Shown: positions 44,174 to 52,721, numbered from the stretch's first letter. The stretch: DNA of 64,000 nucleotides from Chitinophaga oryziterrae (GCF_009758125.1 NZ_WRXO01000002.1:744001-808000); one strand, 5' to 3'. The notes: generated by a model not told the origin, from the sequence alone. Program-made: numbers and translations.

Positions 44174-44813
44174 AGGGATCAGTGAAGCATTTGTAGAAAA
44201 GGATTGGTATGTTACCCAGGTGATCCGAAAAATTTCGAAAATTCGTTATGAGGATTTTCAAGTCATTTTTACAGGCGGGACTGCGCTTTCAAAAGCGCAT
44301 CGCCTCACTCAACGCTTTTCTGAAGATATTGATTTCAGAGTCATAACATCCAGTCTCGCACAAAAGAGCCGGAGTGAACAAAAACGGCTCCTTTCAGCGT
44401 TTAAACATTCAGTCATAGCAGAGTTAAAAACTGCCTTCCAGATGGATGAAGCGTATATAATGGCAAGAAACGAAAATCGTTTCTTCTCTGTTGAGATCAA
44501 TTACCCTACTTCTTTCGATCCCTCGATAGCACTGAGACCTCACATTTTAGTGGAATTTACAATAACAGACCTGGCATTACCGCCTATTCACTTACCTGTC
44601 TCTTCATTTATCAATGAACTATCCTCGCAACCACCAGAGGTCGAATCAATAGGCTGCACGGATCCTGTTGAGAATGCCTCTGATAAGCTGAGTGCTATCG
44701 TCTGGCGCATTCCTGAAAGAGCGCGTGGGCAATCTGATGATGACCCAGATGTGGTCAGGCATATTCATGACCTTTCTATTTTAAGTGATCAAAGATGCTA
44801 CTATTCCTTTTAA
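44127..44813 (+). pseudogene. AbiEii-like nucleotidyltransferase toxin, C-terminally broken
   Basis: The 228-residue frame encodes the nucleotidyltransferase core of an AbiEii/AbiGii toxin: FTGGTALSKAHRLTQRFSEDIDFRV holds the GG(T) loop and the DxD metal ligands, and later IGCTDPVENASDKLSAIVWRI and DDPDVVRHIHDLSIL are typical. The frame then runs into CYYSF and stops. Family members usually continue for tens of residues more. A second frame opens at 44785 (IKDATIPFKFNDQ) and runs to 45042 without a recognisable tail, so a frameshift near 44790 and replacement of the 3' end are likely. The first 29-bp repeat lies about 100 bases further on. The catalytic residues remain, so partial function cannot be excluded. 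Confidence 0.65.
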
Positions 44814-44915
44814 ATTTAATGATCAAAGAGTAAAGAAGGAGCCTTATTCCAATCCTTCTGAAACATTTCTGATCACAAGTTTAAAAGCGTGCATAACCGC
44901 ACAAAATCCTCCCCA

Positions 44916-44944
44916 AACCACTTCGACATACTCCCGCTCTTTTC
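44916..44944. repeat. 29-bp direct repeat, left copy
   Basis: Begins AACCACTTCGACATACTCCC and is identical over 29 bases to 46379-46407. An 8-base match (CAAAATCC) also precedes both copies. The two copies bracket the HxlR and nitroreductase genes. Confidence 0.85.
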
Positions 44945-45033
44945 GACTTACTAGGAAAGGCTTTGAGAGGAAACTCTTCAAAGACTTTTTCTTTTACTAC
45001 AACATATCGCACCCACGTCTGCAAAAGTCCTCT

Positions 45034-45402
45034 TCAGGATGATTTGCCAATGACCTGCTGCCGGTGTTTTTCACCCCAGTTTTTAAGCTCGATCACCAAT
45101 CTTTCTACTGATTCTCCATGAGGAGTGGCGGAGTATACTACAGTTGGCGGAAAGCTATTGTGAACGGTCCTTGTAATCAACTGATTTAATTCCAGTTCTT
45201 TCAGTTCTCTGGCCAGTACTTTATCCGAGATGCCGGATACAGCTTTGGATATTTCTGTAAAACGTTTAGCGCCAAAAAACAGCGAAATCAATATTGGCAA
45301 TCTCCACCTGCCTCTTAGTGCATCGAGGGAATCAAAAACAGGCATCATGATCGAAGCCTGAGTCTCTTCAAAAGTGCAACCGCTTTTATGTTGTGTTTCC
45401 AT
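45034..45402 (-). CDS. HxlR-family transcriptional regulator
   Basis: A 122-residue HxlR winged-helix protein. The core ALRGRWRLPILISLFFGAKRFTEISKAVSGISDKVLARELKELELNQLITRTV is the family fold, and a Cys near the N-terminus (Cys9) could be redox-active as in HypR/YodB-type members. It is divergent from the nitroreductase gene 105 bases away and probably represses it, following the common HxlR-oxidoreductase arrangement. Confidence 0.88.
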   Translation of the reverse strand: METQHKSGCTFEETQASIMMPVFDSLDALRGRWRLPILISLFFGAKRFTEISKAVSGISDKVLARELKELELNQLITRTVHNSFPPTVVYSATPHGESVERLVIELKNWGEKHRQQVIGKSS

Positions 45403-45507
45403 TTTACAATGCTAACCTAAAGGAAAGAACTTACCACCAGGTAAGCTACAGTTATAAGAATGCTAATATACATAGGTTTGCCCGATTATTAATTACACCG
45501 TTATTTT

Positions 45508-46230
45508 ATGAATTTAGAAACACAAAACTGGAACACTTTCAAAGTAATAAACAGGAGCCGTAGAGCAATTAAAGATTTTGAAGATGTCCAAATTCCCGAT
45601 CAGGACGTTCAGGATATATTGGAAGAAGCTTTACTGGCTCCGTCAAGTGCAAATTCTCAGCCCTATGAAATACACTGGATCAAAACCCCCGAAATAAAAG
45701 TGAAGGTTGCCAAAGCTTGTAACAGTCAGCGCGCTGCGGTACAAGCAGGCAGTCTGTTTGTATTCGTATCTGGAACGCATATCATAAAACAAACGTTGAA
45801 AAGTTATGCTGCTCACACGGAGCATTCCACCGTGCTGTCAGAGAAGTCAAAAGCGTACCATCATAGCATTGTTAAAAAAATGAGCCTCTTTCTAAAATTT
45901 GCTCCGCTTGTAATCTGGACACCGATACTTGGATTTTTTTCCTGGTTTTTACCGGCGATTTCCACACTGCCTTTCGGCGCTATGGGGATAAGGCACTGGG
46001 CAACAAAAAATTCAATTTTTGCCGCACAAAATCTTTTACTGGCAGCGGTGGCCAAAGGTTATGACGCTTGCCCAATGGAAGGTTTTAACGCCCAAAAAAT
46101 CGCATCTCTTTTAAATTTACCGTATGGTTCTGTTATTCCGGTTATTATCGCTTTTGGCAAAAAAAGTGATGATGCACATCTTGAACCACAATGGCGCAGA
46201 GCTTTCGGCGATGTTGTAAAAGTTTATTGA
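45508..46230 (+). CDS. Nitroreductase-family flavoprotein
   Basis: A 240-residue FMN-dependent nitroreductase-fold protein. The FMN-binding start is NRSRRAIKDFEDVQIP, followed by LEEALLAPSSANSQPYEIHWIK and later AAQNLLLAAVAKGYDACPMEGFN. The substrate range is not predictable. It is divergently paired with an HxlR regulator, and the pair is bracketed by 29-bp direct repeats. A weak terminator-like hairpin follows at 46453. Confidence 0.88.
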   Translation: MNLETQNWNTFKVINRSRRAIKDFEDVQIPDQDVQDILEEALLAPSSANSQPYEIHWIKTPEIKVKVAKACNSQRAAVQAGSLFVFVSGTHIIKQTLKSYAAHTEHSTVLSEKSKAYHHSIVKKMSLFLKFAPLVIWTPILGFFSWFLPAISTLPFGAMGIRHWATKNSIFAAQNLLLAAVAKGYDACPMEGFNAQKIASLLNLPYGSVIPVIIAFGKKSDDAHLEPQWRRAFGDVVKVY

Positions 46231-46378
46231 TCAATAATATGGCTACTGCACTGCAACGATGGGTCATGAAATACAATAATTTGACAAATAGGTTGCAATG
46301 TCTTTACTCATTCAACGAAACTATTTTAAGCGTTACTAATAAAGTATGAAAGAATGGCAGATTTGTTCAAAATCCTTC

Positions 46379-46407
46379 AACCACTTCGACATACTCCCGC
46401 TCTTTTC
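46379..46407. repeat. 29-bp direct repeat, right copy
   Basis: Identical to 44916-44944. It lies in a 419-base gap (46231-46649) that otherwise holds a weak terminator and the 16-bp T-arm-like core, and no gene I can support. Confidence 0.85.
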
Positions 46408-46452
46408 CACACCCCAGATTTACCCATGTGGGAAAAATTGGAAAAACAATTG

Positions 46453-46484
46453 AAAGGTCATCTTGCAAAAGAATGGCCTTTTTA
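46453..46484 (+). terminator. Weak terminator-like hairpin
   Basis: AAAGGTCAT (46453-46461) pairs with ATGGCCTTT (46473-46481, one G-T pair), followed by TT. Confidence 0.4.
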
Positions 46485-46582
46485 ATTACTTCTAATTGAT
46501 TGATTCGTGTATACATCCGATAAATTCCTCCGTTCATTCTTTCGGCAAAAAAATGATGCTTTTTACGAATTTTTAGTACAAG

Positions 46583-46598
46583 GTGAGGGGAGTCGAAC
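46583..46598. repeat. 16-bp T-arm-like core, copy 1
   Basis: GTGAGGGGAGTCGAAC; the complement GTTCGACTCCCCTCAC resembles a tRNA T-loop and stem. It is identical to 52609-52624. Both copies lie 50-115 bases from the 3' end of a serine-recombinase remnant, in the same relative orientation. Confidence 0.7.
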
Positions 46599-46649
46599 CT
46601 CTATTTTGATATTCGTTATGTACTTATAAAACGCAGCATTGAGAATATA

Positions 46650-47330
46650 TTATTTTATAATAAGATTCTTAATGCATCCTGATAATATCTGAATAAATTC
46701 CATTGTATCCCTGAGTTCCTTTACTGTTATTTTTTCAGGAAGAAGTCTTCTTAGCATATCACAGTTCCCGGAACTGACACTTCGTTGTTCTTCCCCTCTT
46801 GTTAAAGCCGGCTTCCTGGAAGGAAGGTTAGTGAAAGCGAAAGACCCTTTAAAAGCGGTATCCTGTTTATACAGAATATTCATAGCGTTATTCAGGCGAG
46901 TACTATGGATAGTAGTTCCGTCGGACATGAGATAGTCTTTGAAAATTAGTGAAGTCAACGTCTGTTTTGTTTGAATATCTCCTTCGTCGTAAACCTGATG
47001 AAGCCTTGAAAACAGCATAATCCCGGTGTTTACATCTTTACCAGGCTGTCTGCTCTTTATCTGCTGCATAGAAAGTTTTTCCCCCAGAATGTTGATATCT
47101 GTTTCGCAATCCGTCTTGATTTTTTGCAGTTCTTCGGATAGCAGTTTATGCGTACTATCTGCTCGGAGGTGACATCCACAAAATGAACGGCAATGATAGT
47201 AATAATACTTTTTACTACGCCCCTGTGAACCGCTACCAGTCATTAAAGTATAAAAGCTATAACAAGAGCAGGGCTTAAACCTATTACAATAATTATATTT
47301 CCTGAATATTTCAATAGCTATTGGCGCATA
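46650..47330 (-). pseudogene. Serine recombinase remnant (C-terminal zinc-ribbon region)
   Basis: The ORF from 47243 begins TGSGSQGRSKKYYYYHC, the zinc-beta-ribbon segment of large serine recombinases. The coiled region (LFSRLHQVYDEGDIQTKQTLTSLIFKDYLMSDG) follows. In-frame, stop-free codons continue upstream to about 47330 (EIFRKYNYCNRFKPC), where the frame meets the end of the AraC remnant. The catalytic N-terminal resolvase domain and the recombinase domain are absent, so it cannot act alone. It is related to the second remnant at 52722. Confidence 0.75.
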
Positions 47331-47827
47331 TTTCCAGTCAATTTGTTGGGCGAATTACCGAAGTGTTTCTTAAATGCGAAGCAAAAATGTGACAGATCTT
47401 CAAAACCCAGATCCACAAATATTTCTGTTGGCTTTTTTCCTTCCTTGTCCATCAAAAACCGGGCTTCTGCTAACCGTTTCTTTAATAGCCAGCGATGTGG
47501 GGTATCATTATAGGTTTGTTTAAAATCCCGTTTAAAGGATGAAAGACTTCTCCCCGTTAAAAAAGCAAAGCGGTCGAGGTTTACATTAAACCTGTAATTT
47601 CGATTCATAAACTGTTCCAGATCGATTTTTCCGGGAATGCCATAATCAAAAAAAAGGCCCGAAAGTTCAGGTCTGGATTGCAGCAATATCAGCAACAGTT
47701 CCTCGCGTTTCAAATCAAAGAAGCTTTTGCCAATTCGCCCATCGCCATCATAATAAGGGTTTAACGATGAAATGAACGTTGATAGCAGTTCATTGCCGGC
47801 TATCTTTACAAAAGCATCCGTAAACAA
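47318..47827 (-). pseudogene. AraC-family regulator, N-terminally broken
   Basis: About 170 residues with the C-terminal two-HTH domain of an AraC regulator (GRSLSSFKRDFKQTYNDTPHRWLLKKRLAEARFLM ... EIFVDLGFEDLSHFCFAFKKHFGNSPNKL). The only start in frame is a TTG. The same frame continues upstream through FQEKYKGSIKSH to a stop, while sense-like codons for an expected preceding segment (FVFDQTFLRAF) lie in another frame near 47860-47890. A frameshift and loss of most of the N-terminal ligand domain explain this best. Confidence 0.6.
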
Positions 47828-48151
47828 ATGTGATTTAATTGACCCCTTGTACTTTTCCTGAAAGCCCTCAGAAATGTTTGATCAAATACAAACATAATTT
47901 TGGTTGCTCTTATGGCTTCATGAACGTTTAAGTATTGAAAAGCTCAAATGCACTATGCAAATAAGTCCACAAGGATGTTATGATAACTAAAGACCCATTC
48001 GGCTATCTTCTTCGTTAACTATATAATGAATCCTTAATAGCTTCGTGAGAAATTAACCAAATAAAAAACCGCCTCATAATTACTTATGAAGACGGCCTCT
48101 TTTGATTTAAACCAGGTTTGGTTAACTACCAACCTATTTCAGGTTGCCCTA
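47828..48151. other. Degenerate intergenic stretch
   Basis: 324 bases. The first 70 or so carry out-of-frame AraC-like codons on the minus strand; 48063-48097 is the SDR terminator. The rest is AT-rich and shows nothing I can support. Confidence 0.5.
48063..48097 (-). terminator. Terminator after the SDR gene
   Basis: On the minus strand CCGTCTTCATAA pairs with TTATGAGGCGG (one bulge), followed by TTTTTTATTT. Confidence 0.8.
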
Positions 48152-48889
48152 TTAAGCTTCCTGGATCGTACTGCCACCATCAACAACAATAGAAGTCCCG
48201 GTTATGAAGCTGGAGTCATCTGATGCAAGAAATAACGCGGTTGCGGCAATCTCATCCGGTTTACCCAACCTGCCCAGTGATGCTCCGTCGATGTAAGTTT
48301 GTAACTGCTCCTTACTCATTCCCTGGGATAGTGGGGTATCAATTGCACCCGGATGAATAACATTTACCCGGATACCCTTTGCTTTAAGGTCCGAAACCCA
48401 GCCTTTTGCGTAAGCATCCAATGCGGCTTTACTGGCTGCATACACACTCAGGTAAGGCATGCCCTTTTGTGCTGCAACAGAACCGGTCATGATGATCGAA
48501 CCATTGTCTATAAACAAAGGAAGTGCCTTCTGGACCGTAAATAAGGTTCCCCGTGCATTCACATTAAATTGTTTGTCAAAATGTTCTTCGGTAATATCGC
48601 CGATTGGTGCGCCATCTACTGCACCTGCATTCGCATACAGTATGTCAATATTGCCTTTTACAGATTTCACTACATCAAATAGTTTGTCCAGATCGGAAAG
48701 ATTCCCTGAGTCAGCAACCACGCCGGTCACATTGCGTCCTAACTTTTTTACTGCTTCGTCTATCTCATTTTGCCTGCGCCCCGTGATGAATACATAAGCA
48801 CCTTCTTCCACAAATAGTTTGGCAGTTGCGAAGCCAATGCCTGAGGTTGCACCGGTTATTACGGCTACTTTATTTTTTAATTTTCCCAT
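48152..48889 (-). CDS. Short-chain dehydrogenase/reductase (SDR)
   Basis: A 245-residue classical SDR when started at MGKLKNKVAVITG; the frame is open six codons earlier. NAD(P) loop TGATSGIG, NAG at YANAGAVDG, catalytic Ser in IIMTGSVAAQKG and YAASK (Tyr/Lys) are all present, and the tail FITGTSIVVDGGS is typical. Arg in TGRRQ suggests NADPH preference. It is divergent from an AraC-family gene (49012), which probably regulates it. Confidence 0.9.
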   Translation of the reverse strand: MGKLKNKVAVITGATSGIGFATAKLFVEEGAYVFITGRRQNEIDEAVKKLGRNVTGVVADSGNLSDLDKLFDVVKSVKGNIDILYANAGAVDGAPIGDITEEHFDKQFNVNARGTLFTVQKALPLFIDNGSIIMTGSVAAQKGMPYLSVYAASKAALDAYAKGWVSDLKAKGIRVNVIHPGAIDTPLSQGMSKEQLQTYIDGASLGRLGKPDEIAATALFLASDDSSFITGTSIVVDGGSTIQEA

Positions 48890-49011
48890 GATTGTAATTT
48901 TAGCCAAAGGTACCGGTGCCTGCTCGTACGACTTGTGCCATAAAGTGTTTTAATTTTAACCATTCGTATCGATTGTTGCCAAATGCTTATTTTGCGTAAA
49001 ACCCGATACTG

Positions 49012-49920
49012 ATGGACGCATTAAGTTCAATTTTAGAAGTTACTAAACTCAAAGGCCTTGTTTGTGACAGGCTCGTTGTGTCTGGTCCATGGGGGCTGGA
49101 AGTGGTGCAAACGGAAAATGCGCAGTTTTGGCGATTGATCAAAGGCTCCTGTATCGTCAGCCTTTACGATAGCCAGCCGGTTTCAATGCAGGAAGGTGAT
49201 ATAGTCATTATCCCGCACGGGGCTTCTCACTGGGTTGCGGATCATGTATCCAGTCGTCGGGTGACACCTGCCGAATACATTAACGGAAATATTGACGGAT
49301 CACCTTTTTTCAAAGGCCCCGGCGAAGAGACTATTGTAATCGGCGGTCACTTCAGTTTTGATCAAAATCAAACGCACCCTTTTATAAAAGATTTGCCGCC
49401 AGTCATTCGCATCTCCCAATTCGGTACTCGATACGGAAAGTTACTGGAACATACGGCGGGGTTGATGATGACAGAACTGGACGGAGAACACAAGGGTAGT
49501 ACCATAATGCGCAGGAACCTGGCAGAAATTTTATTTGTAACGGTTATCCGGGCCTATTTGGAGCAATCGTCTCAGCATACGGGTTTTCTATCGGCACTTG
49601 GGGATTCACAGATCAGCAATGCCCTTAAATTGATGCATGATATGCCTGAACAGAACTGGACGCTTGAATCTTTGGCAAAAAGCGTTGCCATGTCGAGATC
49701 GGTTTTCGCAGGACGTTTCAAAAAGCTTGTCGGCGAAACGCCTCTATCTTATTTGACAAACTGGCGGATAAACCGGGCCCGTGACCTATTAACTACCGAA
49801 AAACTTAGTATGGATGAGATAGCTTTCAAAATCGGATACCACTCCGAACAGGCATTTAACCGGGTATTTAAAGCGAAAACAGGTAAAACACCAGCTATAT
49901 ATCGAAAAAGCAGGATGTAA
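49012..49920 (+). CDS. AraC-family regulator with cupin-type sensor domain
   Basis: A 302-residue regulator. The N-terminal cupin (about 1-165: LVVSGPWGLEVV, FWRLIKGSCIVSL, GDIVIIPHGASHWVAD) belongs to the AraC-binding/cupin_6 group. The C-terminal pair of HTH motifs (WTLESLAKSVAMSRSVFAGRFKKLVGETPLSYLTNWRINRA ... MDEIAFKIGYHSEQAFNRVFKAKTGKTPAIYRK) is complete. In this group such proteins often control an adjacent SDR, matching the divergent gene at 48152. The ligand is unknown. Confidence 0.88.
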   Translation: MDALSSILEVTKLKGLVCDRLVVSGPWGLEVVQTENAQFWRLIKGSCIVSLYDSQPVSMQEGDIVIIPHGASHWVADHVSSRRVTPAEYINGNIDGSPFFKGPGEETIVIGGHFSFDQNQTHPFIKDLPPVIRISQFGTRYGKLLEHTAGLMMTELDGEHKGSTIMRRNLAEILFVTVIRAYLEQSSQHTGFLSALGDSQISNALKLMHDMPEQNWTLESLAKSVAMSRSVFAGRFKKLVGETPLSYLTNWRINRARDLLTTEKLSMDEIAFKIGYHSEQAFNRVFKAKTGKTPAIYRKSRM

Positions 49921-50058
49921 ATCTGTTATAAACAGGTGATAATTCGGGCGTTGTTTGTTTGCGTTGCAAAATTACACGGCCTACCCTTAAAAAATGGGTT
50001 AAGCGATTAAGGAATTGGGGAATGATGAAATTGACATATTTTATCAATTGACATGACG

Positions 50059-50427
50059 CTAATTTAACGAACCAATTATTTTTTTTCGGTGTTCCTTCCC
50101 CCATGCGCCCATTATATGGATGACAGGAACGAGGGTTTTACCATATTCCGATAGTTCATAGCAGACAGTAATTGGCTTAGTAGCATGTTGTTGTCTCGTA
50201 ACTATTCCATTTACTTCAAGTTCCTGTAGCTCTTTAGAAAGCATCCTGGGTGATATACCTATTACATCACGTTTAAGTTCCATGAAAAATCTTTTACTGA
50301 AAGTAAGACTGCAAATGATTTCAATCTTCCATTTTCCGCTTAATAACTCAACTGTGTCGTGAACAGGAATCAGATGACTTCTGTATAAGGGTGTCTCCGG
50401 TTTATTGGTTCTTTTTTTCATCTTCAC
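50059..50427 (-). CDS. HxlR-family transcriptional regulator
   Basis: A 122-residue HxlR protein: ELLSGKWKIEIICSLTFSKRFFMELKRDVIGISPRMLSKELQELEVNGIVTRQ is the family helix-turn-helix, and the C-terminal IMGAWGKEHRKKIIG helix completes it. It is divergent from the SDR gene at 50523 with 95 bases between the starts. It resembles the HxlR at 45034 in arrangement (regulator divergent from oxidoreductase) but not closely in sequence. Confidence 0.88.
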   Translation of the reverse strand: MKMKKRTNKPETPLYRSHLIPVHDTVELLSGKWKIEIICSLTFSKRFFMELKRDVIGISPRMLSKELQELEVNGIVTRQQHATKPITVCYELSEYGKTLVPVIHIMGAWGKEHRKKIIGSLN

Positions 50428-50522
50428 AAGGTAGTTATTAAAAGGTAACTACTTACTATCAGGTAACCAATAGCGCACTTAAAAAAGCCTCATCTAACTT
50501 TGTTAAATAAAATTATAAAAAG

Positions 50523-51275
50523 ATGGAACTAAATTTAGAAAACAAAACCGCTATCGTTACCGGCGGTTCCAAAGGAATAGGCGCAGCCATTGCAAAAGCA
50601 TTAGCTGCAGAGGGAGTTGCTATTGCTGTAAATTACGTGAGTAATAAAGAAAATGCGGATAAAGTGGTAAAGGAAATTTTGGACGCAGGGGGTAAGGCCA
50701 TGGCTGTTCAAGGTGATGCAAGTAATGAAAATGACGTGAAGAAGATTTTCGCCATGACAAAAGATCATTTTGGCTCTCTGAACATAGTTGTTAATAACGC
50801 AGGTATATATCAGTTTAATCCGATTGAAGCTTTTGAAGTAGCGAAATTTCAACAGTTCTTTAATACAAATGTCCTTAGCGTTTTCCTCACTACAAAGGAA
50901 GCTTTGAATTACTTTCCGGACACTGGGGGTAACATCGTCAATATTGGCGCCGTACTTAGCCATAACCCGAATATTAATGGCAGTTTATATGGTGCTACAA
51001 AGGCAGCTGTTGATACTTTAACAATGGCCTTTGCGAAAGAACTTGCTGCTCGTCATATCAGGGTAAACACGGTTGCTCCCGGACCAACGATTACGGAAGG
51101 TTCAAAAGAAATGACCAGGAATCAAAGCAACGGCTCTATGGATATCACGAAAATGATTCCTCTCGGCAGATTAGGAACTCCCGAGGATATAGCCAAGGTT
51201 GTCGTTTTTTTGACTTCAGATGCATCTGGCTGGATAACTGGAGAAAGAATAAACGCATCCGGTGGTATGCGATAA
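50523..51275 (+). CDS. SDR-family oxidoreductase with altered catalytic serine position
   Basis: A 250-residue classical SDR. Cofactor loop VTGGSKGIGAAIA, NNAG motif VVNNAGIY and YGATK (Tyr and Lys) are present, and the tail ITGERINASGGMR is usual. At the position 13 residues before the Tyr, where the catalytic serine normally stands (NISS/NIGS), the sequence reads NIGA, so the serine is replaced by alanine; a serine three residues later could compensate. It is paired with the divergent HxlR gene. A terminator follows at 51322. Confidence 0.87.
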   Translation: MELNLENKTAIVTGGSKGIGAAIAKALAAEGVAIAVNYVSNKENADKVVKEILDAGGKAMAVQGDASNENDVKKIFAMTKDHFGSLNIVVNNAGIYQFNPIEAFEVAKFQQFFNTNVLSVFLTTKEALNYFPDTGGNIVNIGAVLSHNPNINGSLYGATKAAVDTLTMAFAKELAARHIRVNTVAPGPTITEGSKEMTRNQSNGSMDITKMIPLGRLGTPEDIAKVVVFLTSDASGWITGERINASGGMR

Positions 51276-51321
51276 TTGACCTATAATCGGAAAAATAAAC
51301 AATTATCATATTGCTCTCACC

Positions 51322-51361
51322 TAAATAACGGAGGGTTTCATTTACCACTCTCCGTTATTTA
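51322..51361 (+). terminator. Terminator after the SDR gene
   Basis: TAAATAACGGAG (51322-51333) pairs with CTCCGTTATTTA (51350-51361), with GGT/ACC extending the stem inside. Confidence 0.7.
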
Positions 51362-51467
51362 TATTAATTACTACACTAAATTGCTGATAGTCTCTAACCT
51401 AATCCATCATTATGAAAAACACGAATCACAAACTATTAAAAACAAAGAACTCACCAAAAAGAAGTTA

Positions 51468-51764
51468 ATATTGGCTGTTTCGATCAGGGCAAGTAACGGC
51501 TGGTACCAGTCTTTCACGCAGGATATAGAAGATAACACCACTTATGGCATGTTGGAAATGCCGGTCTTAGGCATCGGTGGAAACATCGGCGGTAAAACAC
51601 TGAAAATGTCATTGCCTCAAAAAGCGAAAAACGCAAAGGTCGTTGAATTGGCTGACTGCGGACACTTTGTACTGGAAGAAAAACCTGAGGAAGTTTTAGA
51701 CCTGATGGTTGATTTCTTAGGAAACGGCCTATGTACGCAACCAGCCTATGGTGAAAACCTATGA
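51468..51764 (+). pseudogene. Alpha/beta-hydrolase C-terminal remnant
   Basis: Only the last third of an alpha/beta hydrolase is visible: SNGWYQSFTQDIED, then MLEMPVLGIGGN and KNAKVVELADCGHFVLEEKPEEVLDLMVDFLG, which carry the catalytic His and the usual end. The nucleophile Ser and oxyanion parts are missing. The frame continues upstream to 51276, but that section is not hydrolase-like, and a separate short frame at 51412 (MKNTNHKLLKTKN) stops at once. It is best read as a 5'-deleted gene. Confidence 0.65.
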
Positions 51765-51835
51765 CGGTAAAAGCAACCAGAAGATATCAGTAATGATCAA
51801 TTGATCGAAGTGTTTCACCTCAAATAAAAACCTTT

Positions 51836-52300
51836 ATGACTTCAGAAAACAATAATATACCCCTGACCGGGAAACTCATCCTTTCATTTATGGGATTATT
51901 CACAACGGTTTCTCCGTACCTGGCAGATTGGAACATTACCCATATCTATAACCCGACCTGGCCGCCTCATGCTAAATTCCACAATGCACAAACCATGGTA
52001 CTCGGGGCCCTGCTCGGTTTACTTACGCTGTATGTCCTTTGGATCAGAAAAGAGGTAAATGCTATACAGCGGCTGCATGAGGCAGTGATAATCGTATCAC
52101 TCTATTGGGTCGCACAGTTACCAGCTATTCTTTTTCCGGGAACCAAACTGGTAGATCCAGGCATCAACCATGTTCAAATGCCGGTCATACTTGGCGTTCA
52201 GTTCAACCAATTGATAATGGACATCGTTATTGTACTTCCATTGATCCTTTTAGGCTGGTATATCAGCTATAGAAAATTAAAACAAACAACACAACTATGA
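51836..52300 (+). CDS. Small four-helix membrane protein (possibly DUF6640)
   Basis: A 154-residue integral membrane protein with about four hydrophobic helices (LILSFMGLFTTVSPYLADW, TMVLGALLGLLTLYVLWI, AVIIVSLYWVAQLPAILF, LIMDIVIVLPLILLGWYI). A conserved-looking stretch NPTWPPHAKFHNAQ lies between helices 1 and 2. I associate it with the DUF6640 family, without certainty. Its stop overlaps the ATG of the NmrA-like remnant (ATGA), so it once belonged to an operon with it and perhaps the hydrolase. Confidence 0.6.
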   Translation: MTSENNNIPLTGKLILSFMGLFTTVSPYLADWNITHIYNPTWPPHAKFHNAQTMVLGALLGLLTLYVLWIRKEVNAIQRLHEAVIIVSLYWVAQLPAILFPGTKLVDPGINHVQMPVILGVQFNQLIMDIVIVLPLILLGWYISYRKLKQTTQL

Positions 52301-52581
52301 AGAATTTCGTTTTAGTCGCAGGTGGGTGCAGGAATTATTAAATCACTGATCGGAAAAGGCGCAGCAGTGCATGCCTTGGTTCGTTCAGACAGTGATAAAA
52401 AAAATAGGTTTTATTACTTAAGGCCGCAGTGAAAGCCGGCGTGCCGCGATTCATACCTTCTGACTTTACTAAATTGCAAGAAGGCGAAAACCGCAATTTC
52501 GACCTGAGACGCGAGTTTCACACTCACCTGGACAAGGCGGGCATCAAAGGGACATCCATACTGATCGGCGCTTTCGCATAG
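52297..52581 (+). pseudogene. NmrA-like NAD(P)-binding protein, degraded
   Basis: Three pieces in two or more frames: MKNFVLVAGG from the ATG at 52297; a shifted GAGIIKSLIGKGAAVHALVRSDSDKK; then, after an internal deletion, LLKAAVKAGVPRFIPSDFTKLQEGENRNFDLRREFHTHLDKAGIKGTSILIGAFA (positions about 52419-52578, here described by its parts: PRFIPSDFT and GTSILIGAFA). These match the start, the cofactor-binding helix and the middle of NmrA/isoflavone-reductase-like proteins. The C-terminal half is missing. Confidence 0.65.
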
Positions 52582-52608
52582 TGGAATTTCTTAATTATTT
52601 GGCCAAAT

Positions 52609-52624
52609 GTGAGGGGAGTCGAAC
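52609..52624. repeat. 16-bp T-arm-like core, copy 2
   Basis: GTGAGGGGAGTCGAAC, identical to 46583-46598 and in the same orientation. It lies 98 bases left of the second serine-recombinase remnant. Confidence 0.7.
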
Positions 52625-52721
52625 ACTCATATCATGAATGGATAATGTTTTAAAGATCAAATTTTGTCACTATAAATATGTCGGTTTATTCTTATTGAGA
52701 AGCTCCCATCTGGGACGTCTA

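Noticed and set aside
44785-45042. 85-residue ORF after the AbiEii-like gene as a separate protein
   Set aside because: It starts inside the AbiEii frame, runs through the 29-bp repeat and overlaps the end of the HxlR gene; it is more likely the out-of-frame tail of the broken toxin gene plus noise.
46570-46620. A tRNA gene on the minus strand around the T-arm-like core
   Set aside because: Only the T-loop and part of the stem look tRNA-like; stem pairing is imperfect and no acceptor, D-arm or anticodon arm can be drawn.
34105-52624. The 16-bp cores at 46583 and 52609 as att sites generated by integration into the ssrA 3' end
   Set aside because: They share only the T-loop-like GGGAGTCGAAC with ssrA and lie in the opposite orientation; an ssrA att duplicate should repeat the 3' end in the same direction.
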